Shown here piece after piece: positions 10,920 to 21,764 of a stretch of 64,000 nt of DNA; positions within the stretch are counted from its first letter, which is position 1, and each line of letters opens with the position of its first letter. Position numbers and translations under genes: made by a program. The DNA lies in contig CAMGYJ010000010.1 in assembly GCA_946122785.1 (NCBI GenBank), forward strand, positions 35,505,608-35,569,607. Direction: 5' to 3'. The stretch is from Linum tenue. Lineage: Eukaryota; Streptophyta; Magnoliopsida; Malpighiales; Linaceae. The notes below the pieces were generated by a model. The model was not told the DNA's origin and made no database searches. It saw nothing but the letters and a program-made list of their open reading frames with translations.

Positions 10920-11464
10920 ATCGTCGTCGGCCAATACTTTCAACAGAGTAGCGCAAGGCAGCTTCCACCACCATCGGCGGATCTAAATTGTCATCAGCAG
11001 ATCTAAATCGCCGTAGGATCTAATTGATTGCTTCCTCCACCATCTCTCCTCCACCAGCTTGCATGTCACAAAGAAGAGGGTGCGCCGCCTCAAATCCGAG
11101 ATTGGGAGATTATTTCCTACCTTCCCTCTGATTCATGAACGACGGTCGGCCAGAGCCACCGGAGGGAGAATAGAGCTTCTGCTGGCTGCTGGGCCGAATG
11201 GAATTCATTCACAATTAGGGATTCAGGGTTTTGGGAGCAAATTTTCAGAAGCTGATCGCCGAGGCGATGCTTCATTTAATTTTGTCCCTTCGTCCTCCGG
11301 TAATAGGATAACCGGTGTACTAACCGGTAACTGGATATCCGGTTAGTCGGTTTACCGACTGCATTTCGGTAACGGTAGACGGTGACAGTTTCATGCTAAT
11401 CGGTATACCGATAACCGGTTATTCGGTAACCGGTTAACCGGTAACCGACCGATTACCACCCCTA

Positions 11465-12390
11465 CCCACGATCATCTATTCTTACTATAACAACTTCGTT
11501 GGTACCTTTTTCTCAAACAAGTTTCCCTAGCTTGCAGCACTCGTGTAACCATAAGTGTCTCACTGCCCTTTTTACTCCCCAGCTTGATCCAAACATGGTG
11601 AAACAAAATGCCAATTCGGCTTGTCATGTTGATCCAATTCTCCTGGTAGTTGATGTTGAACCTAAATCCAAAATCGAGACATCACATTTCCCCCCCTCCT
11701 TAAGAAAAATTTCGACCTCGAAATTTGTTCGTTGTGACGAACCCAAGTTTCACTTGTGATAATCCCTTTGCAAGGAGTTGTACCTCCTTCTAGCCTTGAT
11801 GTATTGATCCCATGACATCTTGTTAGGCTCCCTATGATATACTTAGTTCTTCCTTTGCTTGCTTATGTGGCCTTAGTATTTTTCAAAGTCTAACTTTCAG
11901 CTGCTCCTTGGGGTTGTAGCCCTATGTTCAATTCTCCTGAACTCCATGACCCTTCCTTGCACCCTTTCCTCTCGATTATGGCGACATTTGCCATAACTCC
12001 TTAGCTCTACCAGTCGATGTACTAACTGCTTGGCTCCTTCCAGAACCTTATTCTGATCAGCTCACATCCCCATAGAATATGAGCTACCTTGACCCTCCTC
12101 TTCTCACTCATGAAGGGGTTTCACTGAATGATCCTTCTAGAAACTTGCCCCTTCTCCTTCCCAAGACGTATCATACCCCCTGAGGCATCCTAAAGTTATT
12201 TCCTTATCATGGTTAGAGTATACTGGAGATTCTAAAAATTTCCGAAAAAATCTGACTCATTTGGCCAAACTTTTAACTGACACTCCCTTTTTCCTTTCCT
12301 TTTAAAAACTGACACCTTAAAAACGCAAATCGTCACTCCAGTATTCCTTGGAGGCCAAGGAACAAAGGAGTGTCGGCTCTGATACCAAAA
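11465..12390 (-). mobile_element. Deleted chromovirus interior with purine tract and primer site
   Basis: A second copy of the pol-end/purine-tract motif occurs at 11682-11725 (cccccctcctt, then aaaaatttcgacctcgaaattt), next to an LTR-like edge at 11680 (cgagacatca). Only about 650 bp separate it from a primer-binding site (12375-12387), so almost all gag-pol is missing. The stretch has no coding frame. Confidence 0.5.
12375..12387 (-). promoter_or_regulatory. Primer-binding site (tRNA-iMet)
   Basis: On the minus strand reads TGGTATCAGAGCC, complementary to the 3' end of initiator tRNA-Met. It lies 3 nt from the LTR edge at 12391 (tgacacg). Confidence 0.8.
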
Positions 12391-13192
12391 TGACACGAAC
12401 CGATCCTTTTTGAAAACCAAACCACAAACCGGTTACTCCGGAGCAACCCAAACAACTTTTTAAAATAAATAAACCGACAATGTTTAAGAATTTCAAACAA
12501 AAAGACTGAACACTTGGGCAAATGACAATCCCAATACTTAAAATGAAAGAACTCAGGATCTCCAGTTTACACTCCTAACCATGTAACAAAGAAATTTAAC
12601 TATTCTAGCTCTGACTCTTCACGAGTTCTTTGACTTCTCATCAATGCTGGTGCAGCTGCTCGCATCGCCTTGCCTCTCCTTGCAGTCCGCCTCTGCTAAC
12701 CCTTCCTCGACCTGGTGAGTGAGAAGGGGTCAGTCTCGTCGTTACTTCCTAAGGTCTTTGCCCTAGGCAAACTCCTTACTAAACACATTATTAGGGGAAT
12801 GCCTTCCTTAGACGAAAGTCGTTATCACTTTCATCCTTTAAACTTTGCTATCAAACAGCCTATAAGAGATCTCTACTCCTATCTTATCTTTAGAATTCCC
12901 TTACTTATATTCTTAATACATAGACACCAACACAAGGGACCCCCACATTACATCTCGCCGTCCGGTGTCCCTACCCTAGTATGCCAACCGCGTTACGTCT
13001 CGTCGTCCGGTTGCATACCCAAACTCGGCAATGGCACTGCGTTACGTCTCGCCGTCCAGTCCATGCCCGTCAACTTCTGCGTTACGTCTCGCCGTCCAGT
13101 AGTGACCCAACCGCCCGGGGGTTCATCTTACCATCAATCCATACCACATCACATGCATTCATACATAGCACAACGCGTGCCTCCACCTTAAG
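12391..13192 (-). repeat. 5' LTR of the deleted chromovirus
   Basis: Begins with TG next to the primer site. It runs to about 13192, where sequence belonging to Athila A1 begins. It contains four tandem units (12947-13100). The outer terminus is not clear, so it may be truncated by the neighbouring element. Confidence 0.5.
12947..13100. repeat. Four tandem LTR subrepeats
   Basis: Copies of cgttacgtctcgccgtcc (variants with one or two changes) start near 12947, 12990, 13039 and 13079, spaced 40-49 bp, separated by variable sequence. Confidence 0.8.
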
Positions 13193-13507
13193 TAGGCGGC
13201 CGTGTTTTGACCCCCTGCTGCCCGTGTTTTCACTGCCGAGCCCAAATTGCTTTTTTTTTTTCAAATTCCAATTTCAAACCACCAAGACTCATTCGTGCCC
13301 TGGCTCGAAAATTTACTCAATCACACATTAAAAAGCACCGCCAGAGGCACGAAATACTTTCCAGACAGACTCCAGACAGACTCTATGACTCAAAAACCGA
13401 CAAAAATGGAAATAAAAAAAAACAAAGGGTAGAAATGCAAACCGTGGTGTGGTTGCCTCCCCACAAGCGCTTCTTTACCGTCTTTTAGCTGGACGCCCAT
13501 GGCGGAA
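13193..13507 (-). other. A1 post-pol region
   Basis: Holds the conserved Athila post-pol signature (13452-13477: gttgcctccccacaagcgc) and the agctggacgc word also found in A3. Nearer the left edge are ccgtgttttg / cccgtgtttt words like those of the A1 LTR. Non-coding. Confidence 0.6.
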
Positions 13508-15004
13508 CTAAGGGTCCGCGAGTTCCACTACCAACTCCGCACGTTCGACCTCGTCTCCCAGGTAGAGCTTGAGACGATGGCCATTCACATTAAACGGCTC
13601 AGTTTGCGGGTTGGCAATTTCGATTGTGCCATACGGGAACACCTGTGTGACCGTGAACGGTCCAGACCACCGGGAGCGGAGTTTTCCAGGAAAGAGCTTC
13701 AGGCGAGAGTTATAAAGGAGAACTCGATCGCCAACCTGGAACTTTTTCGGACCCCGCAACCGTGCATCGTGTAGGCGCTTAGTGCGCTCCTTGTACAGCT
13801 TGGTGTTCTCATAGGCGTGGTAACGCCACTCTTCCAGCTCCAACATCTGCATTTTTCGCTCAATACCTGCAACACGAACATCCAAGTTGAGCAACTTAAG
13901 GGCCCAGAAGGCCTTGTGCTCTAGCTCCACGGGCAAATGGCATGCCTTTCCATAGACAAGCCGGTACGGTGAAGTACCAATGGGTGTCTTGTAGGCAGTG
14001 CGATACGCCCAGAGAGCATCATCGAGCTTGGTGGACCAATCTTTGCGGGACTGATCCACCGTTTTCTCCAGGATCCGCTTGAGCTCCCGGTTCGTCAGCT
14101 CGGCCTGGCCACTGGTCTGAGGATGATAGGCCACGGACACCTTGTGAGTCACACCATAGCGAGACAGTAGTTTATCAAATTGGCCCTGGAAATGGGTGCC
14201 TCTATCGCTTATGATGGCTCTAGGTGCCCCGAACCGGGAGAATAGCTGCTTCAAAAAACCACAAACACGTCTAGCATCATTAGTGGGCAAAGCTTGCGCC
14301 TCAGCCCACCTAGAGACGTAGTCAACAGCAACCAGAATATAGGTATTACCAAAAGATGGAGGGAAGGGGCCCATGAAGTCGATACCCCAGACATAAAAAA
14401 TCTCACAAGTTATAAACACATTATGGGGCATCTCATCACGGGCAGAGATGTTACCTGACCTCTGGCATCGGTCGCACCTGCGTGCGAAGGCGTCTGCATC
14501 CTTGAAGAGCGTGGGCCAGTAAAAGCCCGACTGGAGCACCTTCCTCGCCGTGCGGTTTCCTCCGTGATGACCGCCAGTAGGTCCCTCATGACAGTGAGAT
14601 AGAATGCCCTCCATCTCACTCTCCATAACACAACCACGGATGATCCCGTCGTCTCCGATCCAAAAAAGATGAGGGTCATCCCAGAAGTAGTACTTCATAT
14701 CGGAGAAAAACTTTCTCTTGACGTGAGTTGTCATCCCCTTGGGAAGCTGCTGGCCCACCAAATAGTTCGCAAAATCAGAATACCAGGGGGTGACACTCTC
14801 CACCAAGCACATCATCATCAATCTCTCATCTGGGAAGGAGTCGTTGATCTCCTCCACGAGATTGTCCGCAGGAGGTGCATCCAACCGGGAGAGGTGATCA
14901 GCTGCAACATTTTCTGCTCCCTTCTTGTCCCGAATCTCAATATCAAACTCCTGCAGTAATAAGATCCATCGTATGAGCCTAGGCTTGGCATCGGCCTTGC
15001 TCAT
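13508..15004 (-). pseudogene. A1 integrase (with end of RNase H)
   Basis: A 498-residue open segment that starts inside the RNase H/connection region ([20 protein letters not shown]). It then shows the HHCC zinc domain ([13 protein letters not shown], then CDRC) and the catalytic D-D-E residues in [20 protein letters not shown] and [13 protein letters not shown]. The C-terminal part has the basic [19 protein letters not shown]-binding region and no chromodomain, as expected for Athila. In life it would insert the cDNA into the genome. The domain itself carries no internal stop; the fault lies upstream (stop at 15011-15013). Confidence 0.9.
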
Positions 15005-15010
15005 CAGGTA

Positions 15011-15298
15011 TCAAATCGCGGAGTGATCTGTATACACGGTCACATGGGACAAGACCAGATAGAGGCGAAATTTATCAAAGGCAAACACCACTGCAAGCAG
15101 CTCCTTCTCTGTGGTGGTGTAGTTCTCCTGGGCATCATTGAGGGTTGTCGAGGCGTAGTAGATAGGCCGGAAGTGTTGATCTCGCCTCTGCCCCAAAACA
15201 GCTCTAACAGCAAAGTCACTGGCGTCGCACATCAGCTCAAATGGTAGGGACCAGTCAGGAACAACCATGATAGGAGCTTGGGTGAGCTTCTCCTTCAA
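15011..15298 (-). pseudogene. A1 RNase H segment
   Basis: A 95-residue piece with the RNase H start (PFELMCDASDFAVRAVLGQR), the Glu-bearing YTTTEKELLAVVFA and VYTDHSAI. It is in frame with both neighbours. It ends at a TGA (15011-15013) where the family normally has a sense codon in DH..L.YL, consistent with one C-to-T change. The protein removes the RNA strand of the RNA/DNA hybrid. Confidence 0.85.
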
Positions 15299-15331
15299 GG
15301 TTGTGAACGCCGCTGTGCAAGCATCAGTGAA

Positions 15332-15718
15332 CTAAAAGGGGGCATCCTTCTCCAGAAGCTTAGTTAGGGGCAGGGCGATCTTCGAGAAGTCCTTGATGAA
15401 CCGCCTATAGAACCCTGCATGGCCAAGAAAACTCCGGATCCCCTTAACAGATGTAGGAGGAGGTAGCTTGCTGATAGTCTCGATCTTTGCTCTGTCTACC
15501 TCAATCCCCATCTTGGAGATCTTGTGCCCAAGAACTATGCCTTCTCGAACCATGAAGTGACACTTCTCCCAACTCAGTGCCAGGTTCGTTTCTTCACACC
15601 GTTTAAGAACAAGTTCCAGGTTATGGAGACAGTGAGAAAATGAGTCTCCATAAACCGAGAAATCGTCCATAAACACCTCCGTAATCTCGCCGACCAGACG
15701 GTCAAAGATGGCGAGCAT
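15332..15718 (-). pseudogene. A1 reverse transcriptase, second part
   Basis: Contains the catalytic FMDD box (VFMDDFSVYG), then EKCHFMVREGIVLGHKIS and the thumb (FLGHAGFYRRFIKDFSKI). It is in frame with the piece at 15836-16555. It ends in a TAG (15332-15334) directly before the RNase H start. The gap between 15719 and 15835 continues the same frame and carries conserved PFGLCNAPATFQ residues. Confidence 0.9.
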
Positions 15719-15835
15719 GCATCGTTGAAAAGTGGCCGGGGCATTGCATAGCCCGAATGGGATCCTCCGGTAAGCAAATGTGCCGAAGGGGCAGGTGAAA
15801 GTGGTCTTCGCCTGGTCCTTCGGTGCTATAGGGAT

Positions 15836-16555
15836 CTAAAAGTACCCGAACATCCCATCCAAGAAGCAGTAAAACTCGTGCCCCGCCAATCTCTCCAGCA
15901 TCTGATCAATGAACGGCAGAGGGAAATGGTCCTTCTGAGTGGCGTCGTTGAGACGCCGATAGTCGATGCAAACATGGTACCCAGTTACCGTGCGCATCGG
16001 GATGAGCTCGTTCTTCTCGTTAGGCACCACGGTCATCCCACCCTTTTTGGGCACCACTTGGGTGGGACTGACCCACTTGCTGTCAGAAATGGCGAAGATG
16101 ATCCCCGCGTCCATCAGCTTCACGATCTTTGCCCGAACCACAGCCTCCAGGTTCGGTGTCAATCTCCTCCGTGGCTGCCTCACTGGCCGCATCTCATCCT
16201 CCAGTAGTATCCGGTGGGAGCAAAAGGAGGGGCTGATCCCCCGGATGTCTGTGATCTTCCATGCTAAAGCTCGCTCGTACTGCTTCAGCAAGGCCACCAG
16301 TCTGGTCTTCTGCTCGGGTGTGAGGGTCGAGCTGATGATGACTGGCAGCTTATTCCCCTCCCAGAGAAATGCATACTCCAAATGAGGAGGGAGGGGCTTA
16401 AGCTCCAGCTCTGGTGGTTCCTCCAAGGAGGTGGTGATGCGGGTGGAGGATGAGATCGGTTTAAACAGCCTGTCGCCCTCCAAGAAGGGGCCACTCTCCA
16501 ACGCGGCCAACTGCTCCGGCAGCTGCGGCTCCTGCGATGCCTGCTCACCTAGCAA
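15836..16555 (-). pseudogene. A1 reverse transcriptase, first part
   Basis: A 239-residue piece. An Athila linker is followed by RT motifs PTQVVPKKGG, CIDYRRLNDATQKDHFPLPF and QMLERLAGHEFYCFLDG. It ends in a TAG (15836-15838) where the family has Gln before IPIAPKDQ, consistent with CAG to TAG. It shares the frame of gag-C/protease (16610-17704), with a TAG at 16610-16612 between them. Confidence 0.9.
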
Positions 16556-16609
16556 AATACAACGCTCAAGAGCATCATCAGTACCCGCACTCGTTATGGC
16601 GAGTGTGGT

Positions 16610-17704
16610 CTAAAAGTCAGTAAGCACATCACAGTAATCTATGTCATCATGCAAATGAGAGTGCTTCCCATTCTCAGAAACAGAAAAAGTAGCTTGTTCA
16701 TCACCAGCACGCAGAATCAATTTACCACTATGCACATCAATAAGCGCCTTGGCGGTCGCGAGAAACGGTCTACCCAAAATCAAAGGCACATCCACATCCT
16801 CATTTATATCCAAAATAACAAAATCAACAGGATATGTGAATGCACCAACATTAACAAGCAAGTCCTCGATGATACCCCTAGGATGCACGATAGAACGATC
16901 AGCTAATTGAATGCTCATCCTAGTAGCTCTAGGTTCACCTAGGTCTAGCTTCTTAAACAATTTATAGGGCATGACATTTATGCTAGCGCCTAGGTCCGCC
17001 AAGGACTTTCCTACATGCATGCTGCCAATAACAAGAGGGATAGTGAAACTCCCTGGGTCTTTGCGCTTCTCGGGCAGCTTGTTCTGCAGGATAGCATAAC
17101 ACTCCTCACTGAGCATCACTGTCGAAAGATCCCCAAGTTTCTTCTTGTTGGCGAGGAGGTCTTTCATGAACTTGGCATACTTGGGCATCTTCGACAGTGC
17201 CTCCACGAACGGCATGCTGATGTTGACCTGCTTCAACATTGCCATGAACTTGGCAAACTCTGTCTCCAGCTTGTCTTTATGAAGTCGAGTGGGGAAGGGC
17301 ATCTGGGGTGTATGCTCCTTAACCACAGGCTGCGGCTTGGGAGCAGGTGCTTCGCTGCCTTCCCCCACTTCTGCAGTATCAGCTGGAGGTGTTGAAGCAG
17401 GTAGTGGGTCGTCTCGCCTAGGCTGGGCAGGAGCAGCAGATATGGTCTTGCCACTCCTGGTGGTGATGGCGTCCAGCTGCTGAAGAGGGTCACGAGGATT
17501 AGGAACAGTGGTGGCAGGCAGAGTCCCCGGTGCCTTGGTAGTGTTCTGGCGAGCTAAGCTCCCAATCTGGTTCTGTAGATCTTGCAGAATGGCACCTTGG
17601 TTTCTCTGGCCTGCCTCCAGCGAGGCTATGTTCTTATCCATCCTCGTGAAATTTTCCTGGCTGGTGGTCATGAATGCCTGCAAAATATTCTTCAGATCAG
17701 CCAT
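16610..17704 (-). pseudogene. A1 gag C-terminus and aspartic protease
   Basis: 364 residues. Residues 1-150 are a coiled, Gln/Pro-rich gag C-terminal region. About 150-330 are the retropepsin-like protease, with active-site DLGASINVMP and the flap/C-terminal ILGRPFLATAKALIDV. The upstream gag ORF is in another frame (stop at 17709), so gag and pol are separated by a frameshift. In related elements they are one polyprotein. The protease would cleave that polyprotein in virus-like particles. Confidence 0.9.
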
Positions 17705-17708
17705 CTGA

Positions 17709-19076
17709 TTATCTGGAGATGCGGCTGCAGGAGGCTGGGCATACGTGCGCTGGGCTGCTGGAATGGCTGCCCCTGCCTAGGCTGGTAAGGCTGCTGCTGT
17801 GGTGGTGGCCCCTGCCTAGCCTGGAAGGGCTGCCTCTGCTGAAAACCACCTGCTGGTGCTGGGAAACCAGGTGGTTTGTTGGTGTTGCTGCTCCAGGCAA
17901 AGTTGGGATGCTGGCGCCACCCTCATTGTAGGTATTGCTGTATGGGTCCAGGCGCCGAGCATTGGCGATGAAGTCCACCTGCTCTTGGGGAGTAGAGGAC
18001 TCCCTCATAGACTGACAATCCTCCACCAGGTGGTTCGGGCTCTCACACCACTGATACTGAGCTACTGGAGGCGTAGCTACAACTCGGCCCGGAAGGAGAC
18101 TGTTGGGCTGCTTCAATGTCTGCACCAACTCAGCCACTTGCTGCTCTAACCCGGACCTGGCCTCCATAGCATGCACACCACGGTCCCGGGAATGTCGGCC
18201 TCTGCTGCTCTGCCCCCAGGAATGATCGCGGGCAGCCAAGGTACTGATCATCTGGTTCAGCTCGGGTGGAGTCTTAGTGAGAATATCCCCTCCTGGGCAT
18301 AGAGACTCGATCACTCTCTGGCTTTCTGGGGTGAGGGCGCTGTAGCAATTCCCCACTGTGAAAGCATCACTGAAGCCATGATGGGGACACTGCCAGAAAT
18401 ATCCCATGTACCGCTCCCATGCATCACGAAGTGACTCATCTGGCTCTTGGCGGAAGTGAGTGATCTCCCACTGAATCTCTGTGGTCTTCGATGCCGGATA
18501 GTACCTGTGCACGAACTTGTCTGCTAGATCGTCCCAAGAAGTGATGGACAATGGGGGATGGGTCTCCAACCACCTCTTAGCATTCCCCGCCAGAGAATGG
18601 GGGAAAAGGTGAAGGCGGATTGCGTCATCCGGAACTCCGTTCAGCTTGAACCCGTTCGTCAGCTGCAGAAAACGGGAAAGATGTGCCCGGGCTTCCTCAT
18701 CCTTCAAACCATGGAACTGGATAGATGATGTAATGAGCTGAATCCAACATGGCTTGATCTCGAGGTTGTTCGCTGGGATGGGTGGATAGAGGATGACCTG
18801 GCAGATGTCGGCAATCTGTGGAGTGTAATAGTACTCCAAGGTGGGACCCGGCGGTGGTGGTGGATGCTGATTCACCGGGGGAGCCTGTCGAGCATTCCCC
18901 GGTTGTGGGATGTCTTCGCCTTCCATCTCGTACTCGTCCTCGGATTCGCTGCTTAATTGGCCGTCTTTGTGCTCCACTGTAACCAGTCTAGCTCGATGTT
19001 GTCTCCGAAGTTGATTGCAGGTGCTTTCAATCTCTGGATCCAACGGCAGTAAACCTCCCGACTGGCTACGGGTCAT
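17709..19076 (-). pseudogene. A1 gag
   Basis: 455 residues. The start MTRSQSGGLLPLDPEIE is the usual Athila gag opening and supports this Met. The capsid-like retrotrans-gag domain spans about 110-260 (LHLFPHSLAGNAKRWLETHP; KFVHRYYPASKT; DAWERYMGYFWQCPHHGF). The zinc knuckle near residue 345 reads YQWCESPNHLVEDC: the first Cys is replaced by Tyr, so it is probably non-functional. The protein would package genomic RNA in the cytoplasm. Confidence 0.9.
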
Positions 19077-19200
19077 GCACTATCTGCACACAATCAAGCA
19101 ATGCAAACCCGTGAAGGCACAAGTGGGAAAGAACAAACACTCAATGCGAAAATGAAAATGCTAAAGTAACAGAAATCACTTTTCTTCAACAACCTAGCCG

Positions 19201-19218
19201 TCCCCGGCAACGGCGCCA
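19201..19218 (-). promoter_or_regulatory. A1 primer-binding site (tRNA-Asp)
   Basis: Plus strand tccccggcaacggcgcca, i.e. TGGCGCCGTTGCCGGGGA on minus, the classical Athila/Ogre tRNA-Asp primer site, 6 nt from the LTR edge at 19225. Confidence 0.9.
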
Positions 19219-19224
19219 AAAACT

Positions 19225-20545
19225 TGACTCACTCCTACTGTCACTCTAGAAAATGGCCAAGTGTAACCACTTCCTAAAGCGTAGTATAGCGGGTTTGGGT
19301 TTCAATGTCAACCCGGGTCCTAGATGTGATGACTACTCAGTGAATTCGTATTATCTAGCAATGAAACTATAGTGAAGGTCTAAACTAACAAGCAAGCAAA
19401 GCAACTAAACGGTTGTTTTCAGGTTAAGAGAGGTCACCCGGATATGGTTCCCCCTAGACTGCAGTTAAGCCGGATTGTAATTACCAAGTTCAATTTCTAT
19501 GATAGTTATACTGCGCAAGGTTCTTAAACAGTCTGAAGTCTCGAATAAAGGTCTTCAGACCCTCTCAATCTGAGTCTCTAGCGGGCGACTAACCTCCACC
19601 GGAGTAAACAGATTGAGGCCCTAACGAACCAAACCTCCACTACCGAATTGAATTCGGTACAGAATAGCGAATTGGCTCCTCGACTAAAGTCACCAATTCG
19701 CTACCTTCAATTAAGGATGCTCTATCAACCTAGGCATATATTCTCATTCTAGGTTAAAGCATAAACAACAGGAATTTGATCAGGATTCATGCCATTCAAT
19801 CATTCAAACCTCAATCGAATATAATCAAATCATAGAAACAGTACTTGGGTTCATACAATCAATCCTAACATACAGATCTAGGGTTTCCCACACCCAGATG
19901 AATGGGAGAACTACTCCATGGAGAAAGAAGCAAAAGCAGAATCAGATGCGGAAACATACTGTGAAGGATGGATTTCAGCTCCTGGACGTTGATCGGCACT
20001 CTTCCAAGCTCAAGCCAAGCTCCAATGGTGATGAAGATCAAGCTAGGGCACTTGGAGACTCTTGTTCGTCGCTTTCTCTCTCTAGGAATCGCTCTGTCTC
20101 TCTAAAACTCGAATCCCCTCTCCTTTTGGCTGAAATCTGCCTAAAAGGGCATCACTGGCCAGAACACGGTCGAGGGCACGGCCGTGTTCTGGTTGACCCC
20201 GCCCGTGTTCTCTGCCACGTGGTAATTACACGGGCACGGGCTGGGGAAAACACGGGCGTGTTCTGTGTGGGACACGGCCGTGTTTTGGTTGATCCCGCCC
20301 GTGTTTTTTAGCTGTTGCAGCCCACACATGGAGAGCCTCGGCAGTAAAAGCACGGCCAGTTGCACGGCCGTGTTCTGAAAGCCTCCTGCCCGTGTTTTGG
20401 TCGTGGCTCGACCAAACGACTTCCAAATGCTCCGAAAATCGCGCGTGGCCTTCCCTTCGACGCCTGGGACCTGAAATAGGACAAAATAGCACAACCCGGC
20501 GTAAAATAGGCCAAAACACACAACTATGCTCCGCAAATGGATAAG
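19225..20545 (-). repeat. A1 5' LTR
   Basis: Starts TGACTCAC beside the primer site. Its layout is like the A3 LTRs: tctagcaatg/gtctaaact, ...cctagg..., a word array, then gacctgaaatagg / gcgtaaaatagg. In A3 this tail is followed by the terminal gctatca; here it runs to about 20545 without that terminus, so the LTR appears truncated where A2 begins. Confidence 0.7.
20155..20402. repeat. Palindromic word array in A1 LTR
   Basis: At least nine copies of cacggccgtgtt, cccgtgtt or acacgggc within 250 bp (for example near 20178, 20206, 20229, 20248, 20275, 20298, 20367, 20390). The core acggccgt is self-complementary and is flanked by C and G. Confidence 0.8.
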
Positions 20546-20589
20546 AAATAGGGGAAGCGGAATGTGGAGGCTTCATGTGGATGCTCTGA

Positions 20590-21522
20590 AAGCTCCACCT
20601 CAACATTCCCTTCCTCCAAGCAATGATCCACATGCCAAGATATTCCAAGTACCTCAAGGGGCTTCTAGCCAAGACGCCAAAGGTTGAAGACCTTGCCAAC
20701 GTCACGTTGGGCGAGGAGTACTCCGCGCTCATCCTAAACAAGTTGCCCAAGAAGTGGCAAGATCCAGGTAGTTTCACCATCCCTCTTTGCATTGGTGCAT
20801 GTCATATTGAGAATTCTTTGGCGGATCTAGGTGCGAGCATAAATGTGATTCCCTTTAAGCTTTATAAGAAGTTGAATTTGGGTGAACTAAAAACCCCTAA
20901 GCTTAGCGCCACAATAGCCAATCAAACAGTCATTAGTCCTAGTGGCATAGTGGAGGACGTGCTAGTACGAGTGGGGAAGTTCTGTTATCCGACGGATATT
21001 GTGATCCTGGATATAAGTGAGGATTCTGAGATGCCACTCATACTAGGACGCCCCCTCCTAGCAACTGCCAAGGCATTAATTGATGTAAATGAGGGAACTT
21101 TGATTCTAAGAGATGGCGAGGAGAGAAGTACGCTAGGGATTGATCCTAAGCCTAGGAGTGATGGAAGTGAAAAAAAAGTGGAATCAAATGGTATGGCTGT
21201 GAGTGGAGGCAAGCCTCTCAAGGGAAACCCCGCTAGTGTGTTTGTTCCATGTGATGTGAAGCAGGACAAGGTGCCGGGTACTAATACAGGTAAGAAGAAG
21301 AAGAGCGTTTGGCGTGCTAATTTGGAAAATGCAATCAAGGAGAGGAAAGAAAAGGGCAAAGGGAAGTTGGCGGATCGAGGAAGCCACTTGGTGAAGAACA
21401 AGGGCAAGGGCAAGATGCCCGGCCAAGAAGGCCATCCGATGGAGCTTAAGTTGGGAGGCGACATGCCTCGCCCCGAGAACGTGGCAGATCCACTCTTGGT
21501 GGCATCATGTTCCAAAACATGA
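20590..21522 (+). pseudogene. A2 protease ORF with basic tail
   Basis: Open from about 20590 (the frame enters from upstream; the first Met is at 20623). The gag-C segment with MPRYSKYLKGLLAK is followed by the protease: active site SLADLGASINVIPF, flap region and ILGRPLLATAKALIDV. After about residue 175 comes a Lys/Gly-rich tail (KGKGKLADRGSHLVKNKGKG), not present in A1. Directly after the stop the post-pol signature appears, so RT, RNase H and integrase are deleted or were never present. The basic tail could bind nucleic acid; that is inference. Confidence 0.8.
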
Positions 21523-21556
21523 TAGATCTGCAACGTCAAGCTAATGAGGTAAACTT

Positions 21557-21580
21557 AGCGCTTGTTGGGAGGCAACCCAA
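21557..21580 (+). other. Athila post-pol signature (A2)
   Basis: tagcgcttgttgggaggcaa matches, in the opposite orientation, the blocks after A1 pol (13452-13477) and in A3 (31163-31187), and in the same orientation that in A4 (37537-37560). Confidence 0.85.
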
Positions 21581-21764
21581 CTTAGGTTTGTTTTCATGTC
21601 CTTATTTTCGTTTTTGTGTGTCAAGTGTAAAGTTCTAGTGGTCGAGTGGTATCCCCGTGCCACGTTTTGTGGTTGTGAGTTTTGAGGTTATGTCGTGATC
21701 GATAGAAGGCACGGTGGATTAGGTCGAGTCAATTTTTTCCAGAAGTGCCCTGTTTTAACTAATG

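Larger units (their letters stand above)
10161..11464. mobile_element. Non-autonomous hAT-type element, 1304 bp
   Basis: Ends are taggggtggtaa and ttaccacccccta-type (perfect 12-bp inverted termini, 10161-10172 and 11453-11464), flanked by a perfect 8-bp duplication cccacgat (10153-10160 and 11465-11472). Subterminal zones (about 10161-10330 and 11290-11464) are packed with ccggtaaccgg and ggtatacc words, probable transposase-binding repeats. No transposase is encoded. The interior holds CT-rich and GC-richer sequence unlike the ends (see 10424-10646 and 10641-10919). Confidence 0.85.
13193..20545 (-). mobile_element. Athila element A1 (Ty3/gypsy), truncated at its 3' end
   Basis: Minus orientation: LTR (19225 to about 20545), tRNA-Asp primer site, gag, protease, RT, RNase H, integrase, then a short 3' region. 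The pol frame is continuous from 17704 to 13508 except for four single stop codons. gag is in a different frame. The expected 3' non-coding region, purine tract and 3' LTR are absent beyond about 13193, and on the right the LTR abuts truncated element A2. Confidence 0.85.

Noticed and set aside
12950..13100. Tandem direct repeats considered as a CRISPR array
   Set aside because: Plant LTR context, imperfect units and variable spacing; CRISPR is not expected here.
17015..17931. Several long plus-strand frames opposite A1 gag/protease
   Set aside because: They are antisense shadows of the well-supported minus-strand gag and protease frames.
20141..20792. Minus-strand frames of 131 and 188 residues
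   Set aside because: They cross the A1 LTR word array and the antisense of the A2 protease; composition reflects the repeats and no domain is seen.
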